A stretch of 64,000 bases of DNA from Nocardia sp. NBC_00565. Lineage in GTDB: Bacteria > Actinomycetota > Actinomycetes > Mycobacteriales > Mycobacteriaceae. Under the pieces are notes generated by a model. The model worked only from the letters and a program-made list of their open reading frames with translations, searched no databases and was not told the origin of the DNA. Below, piece by piece: positions 43,428-53,282 of the stretch (position 1 is its first letter; the number at the start of each line of letters is the position of its first letter). The position numbers and the translations under genes were made by a program. Location of the stretch: NCBI RefSeq assembly GCF_036345915.1, contig NZ_CP107785.1:6200001-6264000 (forward strand), in the 5' to 3' direction.

Positions 43428-44159
43428 ATGAGAGCGAGGATGCCCGTGCGGGTCGAGATCTGGACCGATATCAACTGTCCCTTTTGCTACCTGGGCAAGA
43501 AGCGGTTCGAGCAGGCGCTGACCGAATTCCCGCACCGCGGCGACGTCGAGGTGGTGCACCGCTCGTTCGAGTTGGATCCGACCCTGTCCGCCGATGAATC
43601 CGGTCCGGTGATCGCGAAGATCGCCCGCAAGTACGGCATCAGCGAGGCGCAGGCCGCGGCCAACGAACGCGGTATCGGCACGCAGGCCGCCGCGATCGGC
43701 CTGCCGTATCTGACCGAAGGCCGCGACTACGGCAACTCCTTCGATATGCACCGCCTCTTGCATTTCGCGCTCGCCGAGGGCAGGCAGGACACACTGCTCG
43801 ATGCGCTCTACCGTGCGAATTTCGCCGAGGAGCGGTCCCTGTTCGCCGATTATGAGCGGCTGGTCGGGCTTGCGGTCGCCGCTGGATTCGACGAGTCGAA
43901 GGTGCGCGGCGTGCTCGCGGACCCGGCTGCCTACGCCGACGCGGTGCGCGCCGACGAACAGGAAGCCGCGCGACTCGGTGCGACCGGTGTCCCGTTCTTC
44001 GTCTTCGATCGCAAGTACGGTGTCTCCGGCGCGCAGCCGTCCGAGGTCTTCGCCCAAGCGCTGGATCAGGCCTGGGCCGAGCGCGAACCCGCCCTGCAAA
44101 CGATCGGTGGCGGCGCGGCCTGCGGTCCGGACGGATGCGAGCTGCCCGCGCGCGATTGA
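43428..44159 (+). CDS. DsbA-family oxidoreductase (FrnE-like)
   Basis: A 243-residue cytoplasmic protein with a thioredoxin-fold DsbA domain. The active-site CxxC is TDINCPFCYLGKKRFEQ (about residues 13-29), with a helical insertion and the cis-Pro loop GATGVPFFVFDRKYGVSG near residue 190. A second cysteine pair lies at the C-terminus (ACGPDGCELP), as in FrnE proteins of oxidative-stress resistance. Starts at 43428 or 43440; the former has better upstream purines (GGGGG). Confidence 0.9.
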   Translation: MRARMPVRVEIWTDINCPFCYLGKKRFEQALTEFPHRGDVEVVHRSFELDPTLSADESGPVIAKIARKYGISEAQAAANERGIGTQAAAIGLPYLTEGRDYGNSFDMHRLLHFALAEGRQDTLLDALYRANFAEERSLFADYERLVGLAVAAGFDESKVRGVLADPAAYADAVRADEQEAARLGATGVPFFVFDRKYGVSGAQPSEVFAQALDQAWAEREPALQTIGGGAACGPDGCELPARD

Positions 44160-44173
44160 GCTGCGGGACAGTC

Positions 44174-44392
44174 TTATTCGCGGGACGTTTCGTCAGCGGA
44201 TGCGGGCGCGCCGATGCCGGACAGGCGCACGACGCCCGCGTCCAGATCGATCTCGACGCGCGGCCGGTGCTGCTGACCATCGCTGTCCTCGCTACCCTCG
44301 TCGCCCAGCTTCTGCCCCGGGAACAGCTCGCCCATAACGCCCACGACTCCACCGTAGTCCGAACCGCTGTGCAGCGGCGGGACCACAGTCAT
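44174..44392 (-). CDS. DUF6191-like small protein
   Basis: A protein of about 72 residues with the block VMGELFPGQKLGDEGSE, then RPRVEIDLDAGVVRL, which resembles DUF6191 proteins (a short helix followed by a lone beta-hairpin). Usual members have a membrane helix further N-terminal that is not visible here, so the gene may be truncated. The codon pattern is coding-like. It converges on the DsbA gene. Confidence 0.5.
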   Translation of the reverse strand: MTVVPPLHSGSDYGGVVGVMGELFPGQKLGDEGSEDSDGQQHRPRVEIDLDAGVVRLSGIGAPASADETSRE

Positions 44393-44465
44393 CAGGCCGG
44401 CGCGGGTGTGGCGAGCCGCAGTCCATCCCGCAGGGCTCCGGCTTGTTCGACGGTCTTGATAATCG

Positions 44466-44567
44466 ATCAACTACCCGATCCTGAAGCAGGAACACGGCGG
44501 CATCATCCGGGACGGCGCGAAGCTGTTGTACGCGTACTGGGTCACCGCTACCCGAGCCGGGACCTGA
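44466..44567 (+). pseudogene. Fragment of an acyl-CoA carboxylase beta subunit
   Basis: A plus frame encodes KQEHGGIIRDGAKLLYAYW and ends at TGA 44565-44567. It closely matches AQEHEGIIRHGAKLLYAYC within the intact carboxylase at 48718-48774 of this same window, but with several synonymous and non-synonymous changes, so it derives from a paralogue rather than a recent copy. Only about 25 codons remain. Confidence 0.7.
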
Positions 44568-44596
44568 TCGATGCGGCCGCGCATACACTGGGCCGC

Positions 44597-44932
44597 ATGT
44601 CTGTACCACGGATGCTCGCCCTGTCCGCGTTCGCCCTGCTCACGCCCCTCGGAGCGGCAGCATGCTCGTCCGAGGGGACCGGGTACAAGTCCGAGTGCGA
44701 GGTCAGTGGTTGCACCGTCACCTTCACCCGTGGCGTGAACGCGAAGGCCAGTGTCCTCGGCATCGATGCGGAACTCGTCGCGGTGAAAGGTAATACGGTC
44801 ACGCTGAAGGTGGGCGGTCAGCAGGTCGATATCCCGGTCGGGCAGAGCCAGCCCGCCAACGGCCTGAATGCCACCGTGCAGGAGGTCACCGACGACAAGG
44901 TCGTGATCAAGTTCGCCACCGGCGTCAACTGA
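44597..44932 (+). CDS. Lipoprotein of unknown function
   Basis: A 111-residue lipoprotein: lipobox LGAAAC (Cys about residue 23), then a compact beta domain with a second cysteine pair (SECEVSGCTVTF) and a repeated hydrophobic pattern (VTLKVGGQQVDIPVG). I recognise no named family. The stop is followed after 4 bases by the end of the convergent dialkylglycine decarboxylase gene. ATG 44597. Confidence 0.7.
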   Translation: MSVPRMLALSAFALLTPLGAAACSSEGTGYKSECEVSGCTVTFTRGVNAKASVLGIDAELVAVKGNTVTLKVGGQQVDIPVGQSQPANGLNATVQEVTDDKVVIKFATGVN

Positions 44933-44936
44933 CCGA

Positions 44937-46310
<1,374 letters not shown>

Positions 46311-46358
46311 TCACAATTCCGGCTGTGCTGTTCGGCTCAGCCGTACAACAATGGGCCC

Positions 46359-47291
46359 ATGCTGAACCCGTGGCGACTGCGTCTACTCAGCCAGCTCGAC
46401 TCGCTCGGCACGGTTCGGGCGGTCGCGATCGCGGCCAATCTGAGTGCGTCCAGCGTGTCCCAGCAACTCGCGGTGCTCGAGGCGGAAACCCACACGCAGC
46501 TGCTGGAACGTACCGGCCGCCGGGTCCGGCTCACCCCGGCCGGGCTGATGCTGGCCCGCCGCGCCCGCGCGATCCTGGATCAGATGGACAGCGTCGAAGC
46601 GGAGTTGCGCAGCCTCGGTGACGAACCGGTCGGACTGGTCCGGCTCGGCGCGTTCCAGAGCGCCATCCACTCACTGTGCGTGCCCGCGGTGACCCACCTC
46701 GCGCAGACGCACCCGCACCTGGATATCGAACTGCTCGAACTGGAACCGCACCAGAGCATGCCGGCCCTGCGCGTCGGCGACGCCGACATCATCATCACGA
46801 CAACAGATTTCGTCGAACACCCGCTCGGCCCGGATGTCGATATCGTGCCGCTGGCCACCGACCCGATCGTGGTCGTGCTGCCGCCAGGACGCGGCGCGCG
46901 CGGACCAGCCGACCTCGCCGCCTACGCCGACGAGCCATGGGCCTTCGATATGCCCAAGTCCTATATGGCGAATCTCGCCACCCGGCTGTGCCGTGAATCG
47001 GGCTTCGAGCCGCGCGTGGTCTGCCGCTTCAGCAACTACATGATGACGCTGCAGCACGTCGAAGCCGGACTCTCGATCGCGCTGCTGCCCGGCCTGGCCG
47101 TCGACCCGCGCTACCGCGTCGCGACCCGGGAACTCACCAATCCGGTCACCCGCACGATCACCGCGGTCATCCGGCGCGGTGCGCCACCGCGCGCCGCGGT
47201 GCACTTGGTCCTCGATGCCTTGCGGCGGTACCGGGACCTGCCGATCGTCGACCCGCGGCTCGGCAGCCGCATCGAAAATCATCCCGGGTAG
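46359..47291 (+). CDS. LysR regulator divergent from dgdA
   Basis: A 310-residue LysR protein. The HTH is LLSQLDSLGTVRAVAIAANL, then SSVSQQLAVLEAETHTQLLE (residues 7-50); the effector domain follows from about residue 90. In Burkholderia the dialkylglycine decarboxylase gene is repressed by the divergent LysR-type DgdR, and the arrangement here (87-base shared promoter region) is the same. ATG 46359; the frame is open far upstream on the strand opposite dgdA but is non-coding there. Confidence 0.92.
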   Translation: MLNPWRLRLLSQLDSLGTVRAVAIAANLSASSVSQQLAVLEAETHTQLLERTGRRVRLTPAGLMLARRARAILDQMDSVEAELRSLGDEPVGLVRLGAFQSAIHSLCVPAVTHLAQTHPHLDIELLELEPHQSMPALRVGDADIIITTTDFVEHPLGPDVDIVPLATDPIVVVLPPGRGARGPADLAAYADEPWAFDMPKSYMANLATRLCRESGFEPRVVCRFSNYMMTLQHVEAGLSIALLPGLAVDPRYRVATRELTNPVTRTITAVIRRGAPPRAAVHLVLDALRRYRDLPIVDPRLGSRIENHPG

Positions 47292-47452
47292 TCGCCGAAT
47301 CCTTGCTCCAGCACCGCGATCGCGCGGCGCGCCTGAGTGAGCACATCGTCGGCGGACGCGCCTGGTTCGGCATCGGCGCCGGCTACCAGGACGACGAGGC
47401 CCGAGCGATGGGCCTGCCGCTGCCCGCGGCAACCGAAGTTGCCCAGCCGTAG
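47291..47452 (+). pseudogene. Fragment of an F420-dependent LLM-class oxidoreductase
   Basis: A plus frame reads SEHIVGGRAWFGIGAGYQDD, then EARAMGLPLP, and stops at TAG 47450-47452. The motif GGRxxFGIGAGY is diagnostic of luciferase-like flavin/F420 monooxygenases. Only about 50 of some 300 residues remain. It abuts the end of the LysR gene. Confidence 0.75.
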
Positions 47453-47536
47453 CGGGCCCGATCGAAAAACTAAAACGTTTCGGCGCCCGATCGCGATTAT
47501 CGATGTATAGGCCACACCGACCAGGCGAAAGCACCG

Positions 47537-49159
47537 ATGATCACCGAACCACCGAATGCCGCCGACGCATCCGACGACGACCCCGTCGCCGCCCGAACGC
47601 CGAGCATCGATGCGATGCGCGGTCACGTCGCCGAGCTCCGCGAGCGCAAACGTGCCGCCGCGGCCGGACCCGATCCGGCGGCCACCGAACGCCAGCACGC
47701 CCGCGGTAAGCAGACCGCCCACGAGCGCATCGAGACCATGCTCGATCCGGGATCCTTCGTCGAGATCGAGGGGCTGCGCACGCATCAGGCGACCGGCTTC
47801 GGCATGGATCGCAAGCACCCGGCCGGGGACGGCGTGGTCACCGGGTGGGGCACCGTCGAAGGTCGCCGCGTCTTCGTCTACGCGCACGACTTTCGGATCT
47901 TCGGCGGATCACTCGGCGAAGCGCACGCGCACAAGATCCACAAGGTGATGGATCTGGCGCAGGCCGCGGGCGCGCCGCTGGTCAGCCTCAACGACGGCGC
48001 GGGCGCGCGCATCCAGGAGGGGGTGACCGCGCTGGCCGGATACGGCGGCATCTTCCGGCGCAATACCCGGGCGTCCGGGGTCATCCCGCAGATCAGCGTG
48101 ATGCTCGGACCGTGCGCGGGCGGCGCGTCCTACAGTCCGGCGCTGACGGATTTCGTCTTCATGGTGCGCGGTACCGCCCAGATGTTCATCACCGGGCCCG
48201 AGGTGGTGGCCGCGGTGACCGGCGAGACGATCACCATGGAGGGGCTCGGCGGCGCGGATGTGCACGCGCAGACCTCCGGGGTGGCGCACTTCCTGTACGA
48301 CGACGAGGCGAGTTGCCTGCACGACGTGCGGTTCCTACTGTCGCTGCTGCCGTCGAACAATCGCGAAGAGCCCCCGATGGTCGCGAGTAAGGATCCGGCC
48401 GACCGGCGCAGTGAATCGCTCTACGATCTGGTGCCGGCCGACAGCAACCGGCCCTATGACATTCGCGTGGTAGTCGAGGAGATCGTCGATGACGGTGTGC
48501 TCTTCGAGGTGCACGAGCACTGGGCGGCCAATATCGTCTGCGCGCTGGCCCGGTTGGGCGGGCGGGTGGTCGGCATCGTCGCCAATCAGCCCAGTGTCTT
48601 CGCGGGCGTGATCGATATCGCCGCGTCGGAGAAGGCGGCCCGGTTCGTGCAGCTGTGCGACGCGTTCAACATCCCGCTCGTCACCCTGGTGGACGTGCCG
48701 GGATTCCTGCCCGGCGTCGCACAGGAGCACGAGGGCATCATCCGGCACGGCGCGAAACTGCTGTACGCGTACTGCAATGCGACCGTCCCGCGGATTTCGG
48801 TGGTGCTGCGCAAGGCCTACGGCGGCGCCTACATCGTCATGGACTCGCTCTCGATCGGCGCGGACCTCGCGCTGGCCTGGCCGACCAATGAGATCGCGGT
48901 GATGGGTGCCGCGGGCGCGGCCAATGTCATCTTCCGGCGCGAGATCGCCGCCGCCGACGATCCGGACGCCGCCCGCGTGCAGAAGATCAAGGAGTACCGC
49001 ACCGAACTGATCCACCCGTACTACGCCGCCGAACGCGGCCTCGTCGACGACGTCATCGATCCCGCCGACACCCGCCCGGCCCTGATCGCCGCACTGGCCA
49101 TGCTCGCGACCAAACACGCCGACCTCCCGATGCGCAAGCACGGCAACCCACCCCAGTAG
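47537..49159 (+). CDS. Acyl-CoA carboxylase beta (carboxyltransferase) subunit
   Basis: A 540-residue AccD/PccB-type carboxyltransferase. The N-terminal half has GKQTAHERIETMLDPGSFVE and the CoA-binding GGASYSPALTDF; the C-terminal half has DVPGFLPGVAQEHEGIIRHG and RKAYGGAYIVM. It transfers carboxybiotin to acetyl-, propionyl- or longer acyl-CoA, feeding fatty-acid and mycolic-acid synthesis. It has no biotin domain, so an alpha subunit elsewhere is needed. The epsilon gene follows 11 bases later. Confidence 0.94.
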   Translation: MITEPPNAADASDDDPVAARTPSIDAMRGHVAELRERKRAAAAGPDPAATERQHARGKQTAHERIETMLDPGSFVEIEGLRTHQATGFGMDRKHPAGDGVVTGWGTVEGRRVFVYAHDFRIFGGSLGEAHAHKIHKVMDLAQAAGAPLVSLNDGAGARIQEGVTALAGYGGIFRRNTRASGVIPQISVMLGPCAGGASYSPALTDFVFMVRGTAQMFITGPEVVAAVTGETITMEGLGGADVHAQTSGVAHFLYDDEASCLHDVRFLLSLLPSNNREEPPMVASKDPADRRSESLYDLVPADSNRPYDIRVVVEEIVDDGVLFEVHEHWAANIVCALARLGGRVVGIVANQPSVFAGVIDIAASEKAARFVQLCDAFNIPLVTLVDVPGFLPGVAQEHEGIIRHGAKLLYAYCNATVPRISVVLRKAYGGAYIVMDSLSIGADLALAWPTNEIAVMGAAGAANVIFRREIAAADDPDAARVQKIKEYRTELIHPYYAAERGLVDDVIDPADTRPALIAALAMLATKHADLPMRKHGNPPQ

Positions 49160-49170
49160 GAGCAGCGCCG

Positions 49171-49356
49171 ATGACCCCCGTCCTGAGAATCGAACGCGGC
49201 AACCCCACCGACGAAGAGCTGGCTGCCCTCACCGTGGTCCTGCTGGCGGCCCTGGCCGGCGCCACCCCGAGCGACCAGCGTCGCCCCGCTACCGTGCGCT
49301 GGCTGCGCCCCGAGCGCCGTCCCGCCTTCATCGCCCCGCACAGCTGGGTCGCGTGA
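49171..49356 (+). CDS. Acyl-CoA carboxylase epsilon subunit
   Basis: A 61-residue protein of the AccE/PccE type: RIERGNPTDEELAALTVVLLA at the N-terminus and a short basic tail with the terminal tryptophan (PHSWVA). Actinobacterial carboxylases need such an epsilon subunit for full activity of the alpha-beta complex. It is co-transcribed with the beta subunit. ATG 49171 follows AGGAGCAGC. Confidence 0.9.
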   Translation: MTPVLRIERGNPTDEELAALTVVLLAALAGATPSDQRRPATVRWLRPERRPAFIAPHSWVA

Positions 49357-49359
49357 CCG

Positions 49360-50097
49360 TCAGTCTTGGCAATACCGGATGACGAAGCGACGCAATATCC
49401 GGCTGGGGGCCGTGACCGCTTCGCGGTGGCCGAGTGCGATGAGGTAATCGGCCTCGTCCGGGTCGAAATAGCCCGCATGCCGGTAGACCTCGATGCGCAG
49501 CGCGAGTCCGTTGCCATCGAGTTCGGGGTGGAACTGGGTCGCGTACACGCGTTGGCCGACTCGGATCATCTGCACCGGGCAGTCGGCGGATCCGGCAAGT
49601 AATACCGCGCCGGGCGGAACATCTTGGCAGGCTTCCTTATGCCCGACGAATGCCCGAAACGACTGGGGAATGCCTCGAAGGAGGGCGTCTTCGCGGGCCT
49701 CGTCGGTCAATTCGATGGTCTGTGCGCCAGCCGTTTCGCCGTATCGTTCATCGGTCACCTTCGCACCGAGCACGTCCGCCAGAATGCTCAATCCGTAGCA
49801 GGCGCCCAGATATGGAAAGTCTCGGTCGACGATCTCGGTGATCAACGTCTTCAGTCCGGGCTCGAAGCGCTTCTGATAGTCGTATTTCTCCCCGTCTGGA
49901 CTGCTGACATTGCTCGGCCCGCCGCCAACGACGACCGCCGAGAAATCATCGAGGTCGATATCGGGCATTCTCTGATCCATCTGCACGCGCACCACGTCGC
50001 GAGCCTCGAGTTCGCCCGCGCGCAGGATGGCGTAGTACTCGTCGTCCGCGGCGGCGCGCTCGGGCCGCAGCTGAAGCAGCAGACAGGGCTTGGCCAT
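49360..50097 (-). CDS. Class I glutamine amidotransferase
   Basis: A 245-residue protein with the GATase triad: Cys in LGACYGLSILADVLG (about residue 99) and His/Glu in ATQFHPELDG (about residues 189-195). The oxyanion strand is VVVGGGPSNV. The family includes GuaA-like stand-alone proteins that hydrolyse gamma-glutamyl bonds; no synthetase partner is adjacent. ATG 50097; an upstream ATG (50112) is also possible. It converges on the carboxylase operon with a 3-base gap. Confidence 0.85.
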   Translation of the reverse strand: MAKPCLLLQLRPERAAADDEYYAILRAGELEARDVVRVQMDQRMPDIDLDDFSAVVVGGGPSNVSSPDGEKYDYQKRFEPGLKTLITEIVDRDFPYLGACYGLSILADVLGAKVTDERYGETAGAQTIELTDEAREDALLRGIPQSFRAFVGHKEACQDVPPGAVLLAGSADCPVQMIRVGQRVYATQFHPELDGNGLALRIEVYRHAGYFDPDEADYLIALGHREAVTAPSRILRRFVIRYCQD

Positions 50098-50154
50098 GCA
50101 CCGATTGTGCAAGATCAGTCGATCGATCGGTCCACTATCGCGTGTCAGCGTGTG

Positions 50155-50781
50155 TCACGGTTCCAGACCGTGGCGCAGATATCCGGTCAGCAGAATGACG
50201 ATCTCGTCCTCGACTCGTCGTGGATCGATCGCGGTCGGCGCCGTGAGGAGTCGGTGCACCAGCGATTCGATGGTGGCCACCACGATTCGGGCGCTGATAT
50301 CACTGTCGACAACCCGCACTTCGGGGTGAGTTGCGAGCAGACGCGCGGTCATCTCGACCGCAGTTCGCTCCAACTCATGTAGTCGCGCGAGGAATTCCGG
50401 AGCACGCGGAGCCTGCTCGAAGAGCACCCGATGCAGTCCCGGATCATCGCGATGGTTATCGATGGTCGCACGCACGAACATTCGCACGACCTCATCGAGC
50501 CGCTGCGGCAAACCGTCCGACAGACGCTGACCCAATAGTCGGGTGCCGGAATCCACATGCGCGTCCATCAGTGCGCGCAGGATCGCGTCCTTGTTCGGGA
50601 AGTACTGATACAGCGAGCCGATTGACAGGCCCGCATGCTCGGCGATGCGGTTGGTCGTGCCCGCCGCATAGCCGTATTCGGCGAAAATGTGAGCCGCCGC
50701 GTCCAGGATCCGCTGTCTGGTCTCCGCGGCGCGCGGCTGTTTCGGCTGCTTGCGGGCCCGATACCGGTTCGGTGGCGCGAT
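50155..50781 (-). CDS. TetR regulator with apparent ATC start
   Basis: A 208-residue TetR protein: HTH LDAAAHIFAEYGYAAGTTNR, then IGSLYQYFPNKDAIL (residues 27-67), and a normal C-terminal ligand domain. Between an in-frame TGA (at about 50810) and the HTH there is no ATG, GTG or TTG. ATC at 50779-50781 stands 5 bases after a perfect GGGGAGG ribosome binding site and gives the typical length. Either AUC is used as start, or a former ATG has been mutated and the gene is crippled; the next ATG (50568) would remove the whole HTH. Divergent from the SRPBCC gene. Confidence 0.72.
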   Translation of the reverse strand: MAPPNRYRARKQPKQPRAAETRQRILDAAAHIFAEYGYAAGTTNRIAEHAGLSIGSLYQYFPNKDAILRALMDAHVDSGTRLLGQRLSDGLPQRLDEVVRMFVRATIDNHRDDPGLHRVLFEQAPRAPEFLARLHELERTAVEMTARLLATHPEVRVVDSDISARIVVATIESLVHRLLTAPTAIDPRRVEDEIVILLTGYLRHGLEP

Positions 50782-50833
50782 GGTCGCCTCCCCTCGAAAA
50801 GCGAGTAGTCAACGATGTTCCCACTCCGCAGAA

Positions 50834-50847
50834 TTAGGTGACCCTAA
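50834..50847. promoter_or_regulatory. Candidate TetR operator before the SRPBCC operon
   Basis: TTAGG and CCTAA flank four bases, a short inverted repeat in the 84-base gap between the TetR gene and the divergent SRPBCC gene. Confidence 0.4.
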
Positions 50848-50865
50848 CACTTATAGGAGCCGACA

Positions 50866-51303
50866 ATGCGGACAATCCACGTCGCGACCACACTGCCCAC
50901 CAGCGCCGACCGAGCCTGGCAGGCCATGCAGTCACCAGCGACCTTTCGCTACGTGTGCCGGGGCTTGATCGGCATTCCGGCGCTGACCGGCCGGACCGAA
51001 CCGCTGCGGGTCGGCGAACGCGGTACGGCCTGGTTGTTCGCCTTCCACGTCATACCCGCCTACCGGCACACCATCGAAGTCATCGAGGTAAATGAGAAAA
51101 CCAAGACCATCCGCACAAACGAGCACGGTGGCATCATCACTACTTGGAACCACACATTGCACACCGAACTAATCGATGAGAAAACCTGCCATTACAGCGA
51201 CACCGTCGAGATCGACGCCGGTCCCGCCACCGCCGCCGTTGCGGCACTCGCGATCAGGATCTACCGATACCGCCAGCGGCGCTGGCACCAGCTCGTCCAA
51301 TAA
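50866..51303 (+). CDS. SRPBCC family protein
   Basis: A 145-residue START/SRPBCC-fold protein. The N-terminus HVATTLPTSADRAWQAMQSP and the GTAWLFAFHVIPAYRHTIEV strands fit the helix-grip fold that binds hydrophobic ligands or catalyses cyclisation of polyketides. The ligand cannot be predicted. ATG 50866 follows AGGAG. The HadAB-like gene follows after 16 bases, so lipid-related chemistry is plausible. Confidence 0.8.
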   Translation: MRTIHVATTLPTSADRAWQAMQSPATFRYVCRGLIGIPALTGRTEPLRVGERGTAWLFAFHVIPAYRHTIEVIEVNEKTKTIRTNEHGGIITTWNHTLHTELIDEKTCHYSDTVEIDAGPATAAVAALAIRIYRYRQRRWHQLVQ

Positions 51304-51319
51304 ACGAGAGGAATCGATC

Positions 51320-52354
51320 TTGGAGGTCATCGCGAGCCTAAGTGGCCCAGTCGATCCGGTAGCCCATCTACGATCGCTCGTCGGCAAGCACTATCGGGTG
51401 AACGACACCTACGAGGTCGGCCGGGAGAAGATTCGGGAATACGCCCGTGCCGTACAGGATTTCCATCCGGTCTATTGGGACGAGGATTCGGCCGCGGAGT
51501 ACGGCTACCCGACTTTGCTCGCCCCGCCGACATTCACATCGCTACTCGCCACCACGGTCCAGAAGGCCCTCAGCGAAATCCTCATCGGCATCAACCTGAC
51601 GACCACGGTGCAGACCGATCAGGTCTTGGACTTCCATCAACCCGCACTGGTCGGCGACCAGTTCATCAGCAATATCTCGCTGCAGTCGTTCCGCCAGGCC
51701 TTCGGCGGCGACCTGATCGTCATCGAGAACGCGGTGACGAATCAGCGCGAGGAGAGCGTGGTCACCTCGCAAACCAGCCTGATCGCGCGGTCGGAGCAGG
51801 CGCCGAACACCGAGGAGATCGCCGCCAAGATGGCGGGGATCATGCGCCAGGACCTGACCCCACCCGCCAAGTTCGCACTCCACGCGCTGCATTTACGCAA
51901 GCCGGAATCCGCACCGCCGCAACATCTTCGAGCACGGAAATTCGACTCGGTGACGGTCGGCGCGGAACTGCCGCCGCGAACCGTCGGCCTTACCGTCGGC
52001 GATCTGGTCAACTACGCCGGTGTTTCGGGCGATCCGAATCCGATCCACTGGCATCCAGCGGCGGCCGAACTCGTCGGTCTGGATCGCACGGTGGTCGCGC
52101 ACGGCATGCTGACCATGGCCCTGGGCGCGGGCTTCGTCACCTCCTGGCTCGACGACCCGGGCGCGCTGCGCCAGTTCCGCGCCCGCATGACGAGCCCGGT
52201 CTACGTCGACGCGGACGGCCACAGCGTGATCGAATACGGCGGCAAGATCAAGTCCCTCGACCCCGAACACAACACCGCGATAGTCGCTCTCACCGCCACC
52301 CACGGCGGGCGCAAGATCTTCGGCCGCGCCACCGCCACGGTCCAGTTGTCCTGA
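51320..52354 (+). CDS. Fused HadA/HadB-type (3R)-hydroxyacyl dehydratase
   Basis: A 344-residue protein with two hotdog domains. Residues 1-160 form a MaoC-like N-terminal half with YWDEDSAAEYGYPTLLAPPTF. Residues 195-344 form the catalytic half with the hydratase motif YAGVSGDPNPIHWHPAAAELVGL and GMLTMAL. This is the fusion of HadA- and HadB-like subunits that dehydrates 3-hydroxyacyl-ACP or -CoA. TTG 51320 is chosen because GAGAGGA lies 8 bases upstream. Confidence 0.88.
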   Translation: MEVIASLSGPVDPVAHLRSLVGKHYRVNDTYEVGREKIREYARAVQDFHPVYWDEDSAAEYGYPTLLAPPTFTSLLATTVQKALSEILIGINLTTTVQTDQVLDFHQPALVGDQFISNISLQSFRQAFGGDLIVIENAVTNQREESVVTSQTSLIARSEQAPNTEEIAAKMAGIMRQDLTPPAKFALHALHLRKPESAPPQHLRARKFDSVTVGAELPPRTVGLTVGDLVNYAGVSGDPNPIHWHPAAAELVGLDRTVVAHGMLTMALGAGFVTSWLDDPGALRQFRARMTSPVYVDADGHSVIEYGGKIKSLDPEHNTAIVALTATHGGRKIFGRATATVQLS

Positions 52355-52417
52355 CGTGCTCACCCGCCCGCCCGGCGTCGGCTCGATGGCGGCTCCGACA
52401 CTAGGTATTCTGCGACG

Positions 52418-53068
52418 GTGAAGTCACGGTCACTGACGCTGATCCGCGACGAGCTCGTCGACTACGACAAGGCGATGAGTCGGATGACCGATCTGGTCGG
52501 CCGGCGACAGCGGGACGAACTCGACGACACTGTCTGGCTGCTCAGTCATCCGCAGGTGTACACCATCGGCCGACGGACCCCGCGCACGCACCTGCCCGAC
52601 CCGGCCCACGACATCCCCGTCGTGGAAACCACTCGCGGCGGCCAACTCACCTATCACGGTCCCGGTCAGCTGGTCGGCTACCTGATCGTGCGACTCGGCT
52701 CCGACGAAGGCGTCGTCGACTACATTCGCGAGGTCGAGCATCGGCTCATCGGGGCGCTCACCACGCTGGGCGTCCCCGCCGAGCGCCGCGACACCCCGCC
52801 CGGTTCGGAACTGCTCACCGGCGTGTGGACCAGCCACACCAACCGCAAGATCGCCTCCATCGGCATGCGCCAGAGCCGCGGTGTCACCAGCCACGGTTTC
52901 GCCCTCAACGTCGACGGCGATCTGCGCCCGTGGACCTGGGCGATAGCATGCGGCCTACCCGAGGTGGACATGACCTCGGTCGCCCGCGAGCTGGGCGCGA
53001 ACACGAGCATGGACCAGGTCTGCCCGATCGTCGCCGAAGCCTTCGAAGCAACCGTTCAGATCCGCTAG
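52418..53068 (+). CDS. lipB: Octanoyltransferase LipB (divergent)
   Basis: A 216-residue LipB. It shows the substrate motif RGGQLTYHGPGQLVGY (about residues 73-88), the catalytic lysine in RKIASIGMRQSR and the catalytic cysteine in AIACGLPEVDMTS. LipB moves octanoyl from ACP to lipoyl domains. The block before the cysteine (DGDLRPWTWAIACGL) differs from M. tuberculosis LipB (FTAIVPCGI), so this may be a second paralogue. It starts with GTG at 52418 and is not next to lipA. Confidence 0.85.
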   Translation: MKSRSLTLIRDELVDYDKAMSRMTDLVGRRQRDELDDTVWLLSHPQVYTIGRRTPRTHLPDPAHDIPVVETTRGGQLTYHGPGQLVGYLIVRLGSDEGVVDYIREVEHRLIGALTTLGVPAERRDTPPGSELLTGVWTSHTNRKIASIGMRQSRGVTSHGFALNVDGDLRPWTWAIACGLPEVDMTSVARELGANTSMDQVCPIVAEAFEATVQIR

Positions 53069-53282
53069 CGTAGGTCGGACAACTACAGCATCATCTGACC
53101 ATGACTCCGGGGGCCGAACAGATGCGCTACCGACCGCGAACAGTCCACGCTGCCAACGTCTCTGAACGGCCGGGCGCGCAATGGCATCGGACGATCGCTG
53201 ACCTCGCATCGCGGTCGCCGAATTCTCTGATGGAATCCCTCGGCGTGTGCCGCTGGCTTCTCGAACTCGGCAGACCTCAGGG

